A stretch of DNA of 6,222 nt from JBHHYR01 sp046757585 (GCA_046757585.1 JBHHYR010000227.1:1-6222), one strand, 5' to 3'; positions 1 to 6,222 are shown, counted from the stretch's first letter. The notes: generated by a model not told the origin, from the sequence alone. Numbers and translations: made by a program.

Positions 1-1625
1 CGGCAGAGGACGGCGGCCGAGCGGCCCTGAGCACGGTCCTCGTCAAGCTCGGGTTCTTGAACGAAACGGACCTCGCTGGCTGCCTGCAGAAGGAGTACCA
101 TCTTTCGCTGGTCGATCCCTCCGCAATCAAGCTGCCGGCCGAGGTGTTACGCTTGATCCCTGCTACGTTGGTACAGCGCCATCATTTGATCCCGATCAAC
201 CTGAGCGGTTCTTCGCTCACGGTTGCCATGTCCGATCCGTCTAACCTGGTTGCGATCAACGAGGTCAAGTTTCTCACGGGCTATGACGTGAAGGTTGCGG
301 TCGCATGCGTATCGTCGATCAGCGCCGCGATCGAGCAACACTACGAAGAGGATGCCGGAAACTACGACGAAGTTCTCACGGAGCTTGAGGGCGAGGATGT
401 GGAGCTCGTGGACCAGGAAGAGGAGGTCGACCTCAAAGAGCTCGAACGAGCCACGGAAGACGCACCCGTGGTCAGGCTGGTGAACGCGATTCTGACGAGT
501 GCGATCAAGCGGCGCGCAAGCGACATTCACCTCGAGCCGTTCGAGCGCATGGTGCGGGTGCGATTTCGGGTCGACGGTGTGCTGGAGGAAATCATGCGGC
601 CGCCGGTCAAGTTGAAGAACGCCATGACGTCGCGGCTCAAGGTGATGGCGTCGCTCGACATCGCTGAGCGCCGCCTGCCGCAAGACGGCCGGATCAAGTT
701 GAAGCTCGGGCGAGGGCAGGAAATGGATTTCCGTGTCTCGGTTCTGCCGACGATCTTTGGCGAGAAAATCGTTCTGCGCTTGCTTGACAAGTCGAACCTG
801 CAGCTTGATATGACCAAACTCGGCTTTGAAGAAGCTGCACTCAAAGACTTCAAGGACGCGATCTACAAGCCCTTCGGCATGGTACTGGTCACTGGGCCTA
901 CTGGCAGTGGCAAGACGACGACCTTGTACTCGGCCCTGTCGGAGCTCAACAAGGTGGGGTCGAACATTTCGACTGCGGAGGACCCGGTCGAATTCAATCT
1001 CGTCGGCATCAACCAGGTGCAGATTCACGAAGAAATCGGCCTCAACTTCGCAGGGGCGTTGCGTTCTTTCCTGCGCCAGGATCCGGACATCATCATGGTC
1101 GGTGAGGTGCGCGATTTCGAGACCGCCGAGATTGCGATTAAAGCTGCCTTGACCGGCCACTTGGTGCTCAGCACCCTGCATACGAACGATGCGCCGTCGA
1201 CGATTAACCGCCTGTTGAACATGGGCGTCGAGCCGTTTCTGGTGGCATCCTCCGTGAATCTCATCTTGGCGCAGAGACTCGCGCGGCTCATTTGCAGCAA
1301 TTGCCGCGCACCCGTGGAGTTACCACCCCAGGCGCTGCTGGATATCGGCGTAACACGGCAAGAAGCGGGCTCGTTTACCTGTTTTCAGGGGACCGGCTGC
1401 GGGCAGTGTGGTGGCAGCGGGTATCGAGGCCGCATTGCCCTGTACGAAGTGATGCCCATGAGCGAAGAGCTCCGCGATCTGGTGCTCAATGGTGCATCGG
1501 CGTCGGAGATCAAGCGCTGCGCGGTGGGCCTGGGCATGAAGACTCTACGGCAGAGCGGGTTGAGCAAGCTGCGAGATGGCATGACAACGATCGGCGAAGT
1601 GGTTCGTGTCACCATGCCAGACTAG
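1..1625 (+). CDS. pilB: Type IV pilus extension ATPase PilB (5' partial)
   Basis: PilB is the cytoplasmic hexameric ATPase of the GspE/PilB family that powers pilus assembly through PilC. The frame is open to the left edge (first full codon at base 3), and the residues before base 57 read like the usual GspE N-terminal domain (LVKLGF), so the TTG at 57 is not a real start and the true start lies upstream. Counting residues from base 57: N-terminal GspE_N/MshEN-like domain to about 95, an acidic linker at 97-135, then the ATPase core. The core shows Walker A GPTGSGKT (280-287), Asp box AEDPVEF (307-313), Walker B with E350 in MVGEVRD, His box TGHLVLSTLHTNDA (366-379), and a CxxC...CxxC zinc site (C413, C416, C448, C451). 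That four-cysteine site separates PilB/GspE from PilT. The C-terminus EVVRVTMPD is typical of the family. The position corresponding to the MshEN RLG motif reads ALS here, so c-di-GMP binding is doubtful. pilT follows after 72 bases. Confidence 0.96.
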   Translation, partial: AEDGGRAALSTVLVKLGFLNETDLAGCLQKEYHLSLVDPSAIKLPAEVLRLIPATLVQRHHLIPINLSGSSLTVAMSDPSNLVAINEVKFLTGYDVKVAVACVSSISAAIEQHYEEDAGNYDEVLTELEGEDVELVDQEEEVDLKELERATEDAPVVRLVNAILTSAIKRRASDIHLEPFERMVRVRFRVDGVLEEIMRPPVKLKNAMTSRLKVMASLDIAERRLPQDGRIKLKLGRGQEMDFRVSVLPTIFGEKIVLRLLDKSNLQLDMTKLGFEEAALKDFKDAIYKPFGMVLVTGPTGSGKTTTLYSALSELNKVGSNISTAEDPVEFNLVGINQVQIHEEIGLNFAGALRSFLRQDPDIIMVGEVRDFETAEIAIKAALTGHLVLSTLHTNDAPSTINRLLNMGVEPFLVASSVNLILAQRLARLICSNCRAPVELPPQALLDIGVTRQEAGSFTCFQGTGCGQCGGSGYRGRIALYEVMPMSEELRDLVLNGASASEIKRCAVGLGMKTLRQSGLSKLRDGMTTIGEVVRVTMPD

Positions 1626-1634
1626 TATGATGTA

Positions 1635-1663
1635 TTGACATTGATTCATATGTGCAGTAGAGG
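1635..1663 (+). promoter_or_regulatory. Possible sigma-70 type promoter upstream of pilT
   Basis: A perfect TTGACA hexamer at 1635-1640 lies in a locally AT-richer stretch just after the pilB stop. At 17-base spacing the -10 position reads TAGAGG (1658-1663), which matches TATAAT at only three of six positions. The -35 match and the location support a promoter for pilT, but the weak -10 leaves it tentative. pilT could equally be transcribed by read-through from pilB. Confidence 0.22.
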
Positions 1664-1672
1664 TGTACAGGT

Positions 1673-1717
1673 ATGACGTTGCGAGCGGTGCGAATGGGTG
1701 GTCATGATGGCGGATGA
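1673..1717 (+). CDS. Possible 14-codon leader ORF overlapping the pilT start
   Basis: ATG at 1673 is preceded by a good ribosome binding site, GAGGTG at 1660-1665, with seven bases of spacing. The frame encodes MTLRAVRMGGHDGG and stops with TGA at 1715-1717, just past the candidate pilT starts at 1698, 1704 and 1707. Its ribosome binding site is better than that of pilT and identical to the core of the pilC site. A short leader overlapping a start in another frame would fit translational coupling. The peptide resembles nothing I know. It may be chance, or ATG 1673 may be an ancestral pilT start that has lost its frame. Confidence 0.25.
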   Translation: MTLRAVRMGGHDGG

Positions 1718-2840
1718 ACTGGGTGCAGCGGCAGTTGAAGACACGCAGCCCGTAGCGCCGCTGAGCATCCAGAGCTTTCTTGACCTGGTTGTACGGCGCG
1801 GGGCGACGGACCTGCACATCGCTGCTGGGAGTCCGCCCTTGATGCGGGTCGACGGTCACCTCGTTGCGCTTCCGTTCCCGCCCCTGTCGGCCGATGAGAC
1901 CAAGAATCTGTGTTACAGCCTCCTCACCGACAGCCAGCGGCGGCGGTTCGAGGAGCAGAGGGAACTGGACTTCTCGTTTGGCATTCGAAGCGTGAGCCGG
2001 TTCCGGGGGAATCTCTTTCTGCAAAAGGGTGCGGTCGGAGGGGCGTTTCGTCTGATCCCGTTCGAGGTCCGAGGCCTTGCAGATCTCGGGCTGCCGCCGG
2101 TGGTGGGCGAACTCACGAAGTTGCCCCGTGGCCTGGTCTTGGTGACGGGTCCGACCGGGAGTGGCAAATCCACGACGCTCGCGTCGATGATCGACCGGAT
2201 CAATCGGGAGCGTCACGACCACATCGTTACGGTGGAGGATCCGATCGAGTTTGTCCACCAGCATCGCAGGTGCCTCGTGAACCAGCGGGAGGTGTACGCC
2301 GATACGCACACGTTCGGCGAGGCACTGAAACATGTGCTGCGCCAAGATCCCGACATCGTGCTGATTGGGGAAATGCGGGACCTGGAAACAGTCGCGTCGG
2401 CACTGACAGTGGCAGAAACCGGGCACTTGGTGTTTTCAACTTTGCACACTAACTCGGCTGTACAGACGATCAACCGGGTGATTGACATCTTCCCGGCGAA
2501 CCAGCAGCCGCAGATTCGTGCACAACTCTCGCTTGTGCTGCAGGGCGTGATTTCTCAGCAGTTGATCCCGCGTCTAGAAGGGCACGGGCGCGTGCTGGCA
2601 GTGGAGGTGATGCTTCCCAATCCGGCTATTCGAAACTTGATCCGTGAAGAAAAGATCCATCAGATCTACTCCCAATTGCAGGTGGGGCAAGTGAAGTTTG
2701 GGATGCAAACCATGTCGCAATCCCTCGTGGACCTGTACCAGCGCCGGCTGATCTCGTACGAAGAGGCGCTGGGGCACGCCACCGAGCCAGCCGAAGTTCG
2801 TACGATGCTGGGCGCAAAGCAGGGTCTAACGCATCGCTAG
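1698..2840 (+). CDS. pilT: Type IV pilus retraction ATPase PilT
   Basis: PilT is the cytoplasmic hexameric ATPase that drives pilus depolymerisation, and so twitching motility and DNA uptake. The N-terminal PAS-like domain is recognisable from residue 24 (QSFLDLVVRRGATDLHIA). The core carries Walker A GPTGSGKS (151-158), Asp box TVEDPIEF (178-185), Walker B IGEMRD with catalytic E225, and a His box TGHLVFSTLHTNSA (241-254). The retraction signature AIRNLIRE is intact at 310-317, and the PilB-type zinc cysteines are absent, which together fix the assignment as PilT. At 380 residues it is slightly longer than usual (about 345-365) because of a leading stretch of some 20 residues. GTG 1698 is the outermost start, but ATG 1704 or 1707 is as likely: GGGTGG at 1696-1701 sits five bases before 1707. 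It lies 72 bases after pilB and 103 bases before pilC. Confidence 0.96.
   Translation: MVMMADELGAAAVEDTQPVAPLSIQSFLDLVVRRGATDLHIAAGSPPLMRVDGHLVALPFPPLSADETKNLCYSLLTDSQRRRFEEQRELDFSFGIRSVSRFRGNLFLQKGAVGGAFRLIPFEVRGLADLGLPPVVGELTKLPRGLVLVTGPTGSGKSTTLASMIDRINRERHDHIVTVEDPIEFVHQHRRCLVNQREVYADTHTFGEALKHVLRQDPDIVLIGEMRDLETVASALTVAETGHLVFSTLHTNSAVQTINRVIDIFPANQQPQIRAQLSLVLQGVISQQLIPRLEGHGRVLAVEVMLPNPAIRNLIREEKIHQIYSQLQVGQVKFGMQTMSQSLVDLYQRRLISYEEALGHATEPAEVRTMLGAKQGLTHR
2754..2805. promoter_or_regulatory. Pair of TCGTACGA palindromes, candidate activator sites
   Basis: The perfect 8-base palindrome TCGTACGA occurs at 2754-2761 and again at 2798-2805, 44 bases apart start to start, which is close to four helical turns. 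Both lie inside the 3' end of pilT but in different reading frames (Ser-Tyr-Glu codons in the first, part of Val-Arg-Thr-Met in the second), so the repeat does not come from a repeated protein motif. Relative to the start site predicted from the sigma-54 promoter at 2847-2862 (near 2873), they cover about -119 to -112 and -75 to -68, the usual range for enhancer-binding protein sites. I saw no other full copy in the window by eye. Binding by the regulator encoded at 4170-6221 is inference. Confidence 0.35.
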
Positions 2841-2846
2841 CCCACC

Positions 2847-2862
2847 TGGCACGTGACGTGCT
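2847..2862 (+). promoter_or_regulatory. Sigma-54 (-24/-12) promoter upstream of pilC
   Basis: The sequence TGGCACGTGACGTGCT fits the sigma-54 consensus TGGCACG-N4-TTGCW at every fixed position except one (G for T before TGC). The invariant GG (2848-2849) and GC (2860-2861) are ten bases apart, as required. It begins six bases after the pilT stop, on the coding strand, and predicts a start near 2873 and a leader of about 70 bases before pilC. The downstream gene at 4170 encodes a sigma-54 activator, which makes the assignment more plausible. The spacer also contains CACGTG and a tandem ACGTG, probably incidental. Confidence 0.68.
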
Positions 2863-2940
2863 TCACCTCTCGGCAAGGAAGCTGAGAAGTGACGCGATTT
2901 CACCGCATTGCGCACTTCCGCAGAGCAGAAGTGAGGTGAA
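2862..2940 (+). repeat. Inverted repeats in the pilC leader, one covering the ribosome binding site
   Basis: TTCACCTC (2862-2869) is a perfect complement of GAGGTGAA (2933-2940), which contains the pilC ribosome binding site. Inside this, CACTTC at 2913-2918 can pair with either of two GAAGTG copies, 2886-2891 or 2928-2933. The second pairing can be prolonged by GC/GC around an AGA loop (2920-2926) after a mismatch, and ends at the first base of the ribosome binding site. The pairings are mutually exclusive, so the leader could fold in alternative ways. The stems are short (6-8 pairs), there is no U-tract, so this is not a clear terminator, and chance cannot be excluded. Confidence 0.3.
2933..2938 (+). 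promoter_or_regulatory. Ribosome binding site of pilC
   Basis: GAGGTG, followed by AA, matches the anti-Shine-Dalgarno complement over eight bases (GAGGTGA plus flanking A). It lies five bases before ATG 2944 and fixes that start over the overlapping longer frame beginning at 2858. Confidence 0.75.
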
Positions 2941-2943
2941 AAA

Positions 2944-4164
2944 ATGGCGCTTTTTCATTGGCAGGGTGTCTCGCCGCGCGGGGAAACTTTGGCGGGCGAG
3001 ATGGAAGCACCATCGCGTGATGCGGTGCTGGTGCGGCTACGGTCCCAGCGCATTCAGCCCATACCCGCCAAGATCAGAGAGCGCGGCAAGGGGCTCGACC
3101 GCGAACTGACGATTCCCGGCTTCGGCGAGTCCATCAAGCAGCGCGACATCGTCATCTTTACGCGGCAGCTGGGGACCATGATCGATGCCGGGTTGCCGAT
3201 CGTGCAGAGCCTCGATGTCTTGGCAACGCAGTCGCCAAACAAGAAGCTGCGCGGCGTGATCCGACAGCTAAAGGACGAAGTCGAGGCCGGTTCGACCTTC
3301 ACGGATGCTCTGCGGAAGCATCCCAAGCTGTTCGACGATCTCTTCGTGAACATGGTTGCCGCGGGTGAAGTCGCCGGGATCCTGGACAGCATTCTGCATC
3401 GGCTGGCGGCCTATATGGAAAAGGCCATGAAACTCAGAGCGAAAATCAAGGGGGCCATGATCTACCCCACGACGATCGTGACGGTGGCCGTTGGCGTCAC
3501 GGCGATTCTCCTGGTCTTTGTGATTCCGGTGTTTGCCGAACTATTTTCCAGCTTTGGACAGGCGCTGCCTGTACCAACCCAGTTTGTGATCAATTTGAGC
3601 AATTTCACCATTGCCTACTTCTACTACATGGTCGGAGCAGTTGTGCTCCTCGGCGTCGTGTCGCGCCAGCTCTACCGCACCGAGTCGGGTAGATTGGCGT
3701 TCGATCATGGGTTTCTGCAGCTGCCGGTTTTCGGAGATCTCATCCGCAAAGCCGCGGTTGCCCGCTTTACGCGAACGCTGAGCACTCTCGTTTCGTCGGG
3801 CGTTCCGATTCTCGACGCCCTTGCGATTACCGCCCGGACGGCGGGAAACAAGGTTGTCGAGCGTGCAGTGCTGGCGACTCGCGTCAGCATCAGCGAGGGA
3901 CGGACGATTGCCGAGCCACTCACCGAAAGCAAGGTCTTTCCACCCATGGTGTGTCAAATGATCGCCGTTGGCGAAACGACGGGGGCCCTCGATGCCATGC
4001 TGCAGAAGATCGCGGACTTCTACGAGGATGAGGTCGACAATGCCGTGTCGAATCTGACGTCTCTCATGGAGCCGCTGGTCATCCTCTTCCTGGGCGTGGT
4101 GATTGGAGGTCTGGTCGTCTCCATGTACCTCCCGATCTTCAAGCTTGGATCTGTGCTGTCCTGA
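2944..4164 (+). CDS. pilC: Type IV pilus inner-membrane platform protein PilC
   Basis: PilC is the GspF-family inner-membrane protein on which the PilB and PilT hexamers dock and which passes their motion to the pilin base. At 406 residues it has the usual length. The N-terminal stretch (MALFHWQGVSPRGE) is typical of the family. Two T2SSF repeats follow: the first about 71-194, opening with FTRQLGTMIDAGLP and containing GEVAGILDSIL (141-151); the second about 274-396, opening with FTRTLSTLVSSGVP and containing GETTGALDAML (343-353). Three hydrophobic segments are visible at about 171-198, 221-241 and 376-396, and the C-terminus MYLPIFKLGSVLS is the standard ending. It has a strong ribosome binding site and its own candidate sigma-54 promoter, so it may be expressed separately from pilB and pilT. 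The regulator gene begins five bases after its stop. Confidence 0.96.
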   Translation: MALFHWQGVSPRGETLAGEMEAPSRDAVLVRLRSQRIQPIPAKIRERGKGLDRELTIPGFGESIKQRDIVIFTRQLGTMIDAGLPIVQSLDVLATQSPNKKLRGVIRQLKDEVEAGSTFTDALRKHPKLFDDLFVNMVAAGEVAGILDSILHRLAAYMEKAMKLRAKIKGAMIYPTTIVTVAVGVTAILLVFVIPVFAELFSSFGQALPVPTQFVINLSNFTIAYFYYMVGAVVLLGVVSRQLYRTESGRLAFDHGFLQLPVFGDLIRKAAVARFTRTLSTLVSSGVPILDALAITARTAGNKVVERAVLATRVSISEGRTIAEPLTESKVFPPMVCQMIAVGETTGALDAMLQKIADFYEDEVDNAVSNLTSLMEPLVILFLGVVIGGLVVSMYLPIFKLGSVLS

Positions 4165-4169
4165 TTCCT

Positions 4170-6221
4170 GTGACCAACCACGTCGACGCAGAAGCAGAAC
4201 GGTTACGAAGCCGGCTGAAGTGGTTTCTCTTCTTCCGTGTCACAGTCGCGTCGTTCTTCCTCGGTGCCTTGGCCTTCGTGTACCTAGGCAGTGCGCAGCA
4301 CCGGTACGCGGTTTCACTCAGCATCCTGGTATTCACCATTGCGGTCACGTACGCGGTGACCATCGTGTCCGCTGTACTTCTGATGCGCGTGAACAGGCTG
4401 CGGCTCTTTGCCGGCGTCCAGCTGTCCTTCGACATCATCTTGACTACCGGCGTGATCTTCATCACCGGGGGCGGCGACAGTCCTTTCGGGTTCTTGTACA
4501 GCCTCGTGGTGATCAACGCAGCGGTGCTGTTGTCCACACGGGGCGCCATCGCGGCAGCGGCGGGTTCCTCGCTCGCGTACGCTACCTTGGTTGCCCTGCT
4601 CGACGGCAGCCTGGTGGCTCGACCTGATTACCCGTTTCACCCCCCTCCACCGGATCTGCAACTTGCGTTGCGCTTTGCCACGACGAATGCGACCTTCTTC
4701 TTGATTGCGCTACTTGCCGGTTCCTTGGTGCGTCGGTTGCACGACGCGGAACGCCTGCTAGAAGCGCGGGAAGCCGAACACGACCGGCTCGCTTCGCTCC
4801 ACGAGGCCTTGGCGCGAAACATTGGCAGCGCTCTGATTACCACGGATACCGACGGCCGCGTCATTTCGCTGAATCGAACGGCCGAAGAGTTGGCAGGCGT
4901 CCCGTCGCCCGATGCGCTCGGCAAGGACGTTGGCGCGGTGTTTGCGCCCCTCCGGCTCTCTGGATCCGGTCGCCTCCAGTTCTTGCAGTCGTCGAACGGT
5001 GGTGTACCGACGGAGTTCACGCACCGCGGTCGCGAGGGTCAAGAGATGACACTTAGATGTTCGGCCGTGTCGGTCCGAGATACCTACCAGAACCCGATCG
5101 GAGCACTGTATATTCTTCAAGATATCAGTATGTTGCGGCGCCTGGAGCAACGGCTGCAAAGTGGGACGGAGGACGAAATCATCGCTGAGGATTTCACGGA
5201 CGGCCCCGAAGCCTCGCCAGCCGACGGCCTGATCGGCTGCAGCCCGGTGATCCGCGAGCTGCACGGCCTCATCAGGAAGGTGGCCAAGACCGATGCCACT
5301 CTGCTGATCACGGGTGAGAGCGGCACGGGCAAGGAGGTGGCTGCCCGTGCGGTACACGCTCACAGCGCGCGGCGCGACCGGCCGTTCGTTGCCGTCAACT
5401 GCGCCGCCATTCCTGCCACGCTCATCGAAAGTGAGCTCTTCGGGCACGTGAGAGGGGCGTTCACCGGCGCGGTCGCAGCGCGTCACGGCCTGTTTCGCAC
5501 GGCGGACGGGGGAACGATTTTCCTCGACGAGATCGGTGATCTCCCGCTGGCCTTGCAAGTGAAGCTCCTCCGGGTGCTTCAAGAACGCAGCTTCACGCCG
5601 GTTGGGGCGGATACCCGCGTTACGGTGGACGTCCGCGTGATCGCGGCCACCAAGCACCAGCTGACCGCCGAAGTGCAAGCCCAGCGCTTCCGTGAGGACC
5701 TGTTCTACCGGTTGAACGTGCTGACGATGGAATTACCGCCGCTGCGCGAACGACGGCAAGATATCCCCCTCCTGACCAGGCGGTTCTTACGTCAGTTTTC
5801 GGAGCTGCACGGCAAGCATGTGCAACGACTGGCCGTGCCCGTTGCGCGGCAGCTGCAGGAGTACGATTACCCCGGCAACGTCCGCGAGCTTGAAAACGTG
5901 ATCGAACACGCGGTGGCGTTGTGCGACGGAGAAACGGTGCACGAACAGCACCTTCCTGACTATGTGCTGAACCGTTTCAAAGTTTCCGTGGAGGCGACGC
6001 CGTTCTGCGCCACGCCGACGGCGATGCCCCCGGTGCCGGCTGGCCCGAGCGCCGAGAACCTGGACGACAATCTGGCTGCGTACGAGAAGACCATTCTGCT
6101 CCGCGCGCTCTCCGAAGCTGGCGGCGTCAAGAAACGGGCGGCAGAACTGCTCGGCATCAACTACCGCTCATTCCGGCATCGCCTCCAGAAGTACGGCCTG
6201 AGCGAATCAGCGGCCCCCTAG
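4170..6221 (+). CDS. Membrane-anchored PAS / sigma-54 activator, PilS-PilR hybrid
   Basis: This is a predicted one-component activator of sigma-54 RNA polymerase. Residues 17-188 hold six hydrophobic helices (about 17-40, 47-71, 84-100, 106-121, 125-146, 167-188) with GGGDSPF between helices 3 and 4, as in PilS-type sensor kinases. A charged signalling helix (about 188-215) leads into a PAS domain (about 216-325) ending in LQDISMLRRLEQRL, where PilS would go on into its phosphoacceptor helix. Instead, after about 25 residues comes the AAA+ domain: Walker A GESGTGKE (382-389), sigma-54 contact loop GAFTGA (429-434), Walker B TIFLDE (449-454), RFREDLFYRL (506-515) with the presumed arginine finger R508, and sensor II YPGNVRELEN (567-576). 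A PilR/Fis-type helix-turn-helix lies at about 645-676 (RAAELLGINYRSFRHRL). There is no receiver domain, H-box or kinase ATPase. The GTG start has no clear ribosome binding site and sits five bases after the pilC stop, which suggests translational coupling. The PAS ligand cannot be read from the sequence. Confidence 0.9.
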   Translation: MTNHVDAEAERLRSRLKWFLFFRVTVASFFLGALAFVYLGSAQHRYAVSLSILVFTIAVTYAVTIVSAVLLMRVNRLRLFAGVQLSFDIILTTGVIFITGGGDSPFGFLYSLVVINAAVLLSTRGAIAAAAGSSLAYATLVALLDGSLVARPDYPFHPPPPDLQLALRFATTNATFFLIALLAGSLVRRLHDAERLLEAREAEHDRLASLHEALARNIGSALITTDTDGRVISLNRTAEELAGVPSPDALGKDVGAVFAPLRLSGSGRLQFLQSSNGGVPTEFTHRGREGQEMTLRCSAVSVRDTYQNPIGALYILQDISMLRRLEQRLQSGTEDEIIAEDFTDGPEASPADGLIGCSPVIRELHGLIRKVAKTDATLLITGESGTGKEVAARAVHAHSARRDRPFVAVNCAAIPATLIESELFGHVRGAFTGAVAARHGLFRTADGGTIFLDEIGDLPLALQVKLLRVLQERSFTPVGADTRVTVDVRVIAATKHQLTAEVQAQRFREDLFYRLNVLTMELPPLRERRQDIPLLTRRFLRQFSELHGKHVQRLAVPVARQLQEYDYPGNVRELENVIEHAVALCDGETVHEQHLPDYVLNRFKVSVEATPFCATPTAMPPVPAGPSAENLDDNLAAYEKTILLRALSEAGGVKKRAAELLGINYRSFRHRLQKYGLSESAAP

Positions 6222-6222
6222 C

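Noticed and set aside
57..59. TTG at 57 as the start of pilB
   Set aside because: The frame continues upstream to the window edge and encodes the conserved N-terminal domain, so the gene is truncated by the window and does not start here.
147..1181. A 344-codon open frame on the minus strand across pilB
   Set aside because: It lies fully opposite the ATPase core of pilB, and its product shows no recognisable domain and a skewed Arg/His/Asp-rich composition typical of antisense shadows in GC-rich genes.
1626..1697. Transcription terminator between pilB and pilT
   Set aside because: I found only short palindromes (CATATG, TGTACA) and no GC-rich stem with a U-tract.
1545..2426. A 293-codon minus-strand frame spanning the pilB end and pilT
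   Set aside because: It crosses two clear plus-strand genes, has no domain I recognise and is explained by codon bias of the opposite strand.
2858..3109. An 83-codon plus-strand frame overlapping the pilC start
   Set aside because: It overlaps pilC in another frame, lacks a ribosome binding site and resembles no protein, whereas ATG 2944 has a strong site and gives a standard PilC N-terminus.
4343..4361. Inverted repeat GGTCAC-N7-GTGACC
   Set aside because: It lies within codons for the second membrane helix of the regulator, far from any start, and is a single short copy, so chance is the better explanation.
4758..5678. A 306-codon minus-strand frame opposite the regulator gene
   Set aside because: It covers the PAS and AAA+ coding region on the other strand, with no motif of its own.

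Overview
The window is a type IV pilus (T4P) motor and regulator cluster from a Gram-negative bacterium. It reads in one direction: pilB (5' end cut off by the window edge), pilT, pilC, then a gene for a membrane-anchored sigma-54 activator that looks like a PilS/PilR hybrid. The order pilB-pilT-pilC-pilS-pilR is the arrangement known from Geobacter and Myxococcus. With the GC-rich sequence (about 60 % by eye), it suggests a deltaproteobacterial-type lineage in the broad sense (Desulfobacterota, Myxococcota, Binatota or similar). The taxonomic call is an inference and is not firm.

Layout: 1-1625 encodes the PilB extension ATPase, with the frame open to the left edge. 1626-1697 is a short AT-richer spacer with a perfect -35-like hexamer and a possible 14-codon leader ORF that overlaps the pilT start. 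1698-2840 encodes PilT, the retraction ATPase, with its AIRNLIRE signature intact. 2841-2943 is a spacer holding a near-consensus sigma-54 (-24/-12) promoter, inverted repeats near the pilC ribosome binding site, and that ribosome binding site. Two copies of the palindrome TCGTACGA lie upstream, in the pilT 3' end, at a distance typical of activator sites. 2944-4164 encodes PilC, the inner-membrane platform. 4170-6221 encodes the hybrid regulator, and its stop codon is almost the last base of the window. No pilin gene is inside the window; in related clusters pilA follows pilR, so it may lie just downstream.

How they work together: PilB and PilT are opposing hexameric ATPases that dock on PilC to extend and retract the pilus. 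In the usual system PilS (six-helix membrane sensor, PAS, histidine kinase) phosphorylates PilR (receiver, AAA+, HTH), which activates sigma-54 transcription of pilA. Here the PilS membrane and PAS part is joined in frame to the AAA+ and HTH part of PilR. The kinase and receiver modules are both absent. This would make a one-component, membrane-tethered sigma-54 activator, so DNA binding and pilus sensing would sit in one polypeptide. The sigma-54 promoter in front of pilC and of the regulator itself suggests positive autoregulation. This fused regulator with its candidate promoter and palindromes is the most interesting part of the window.
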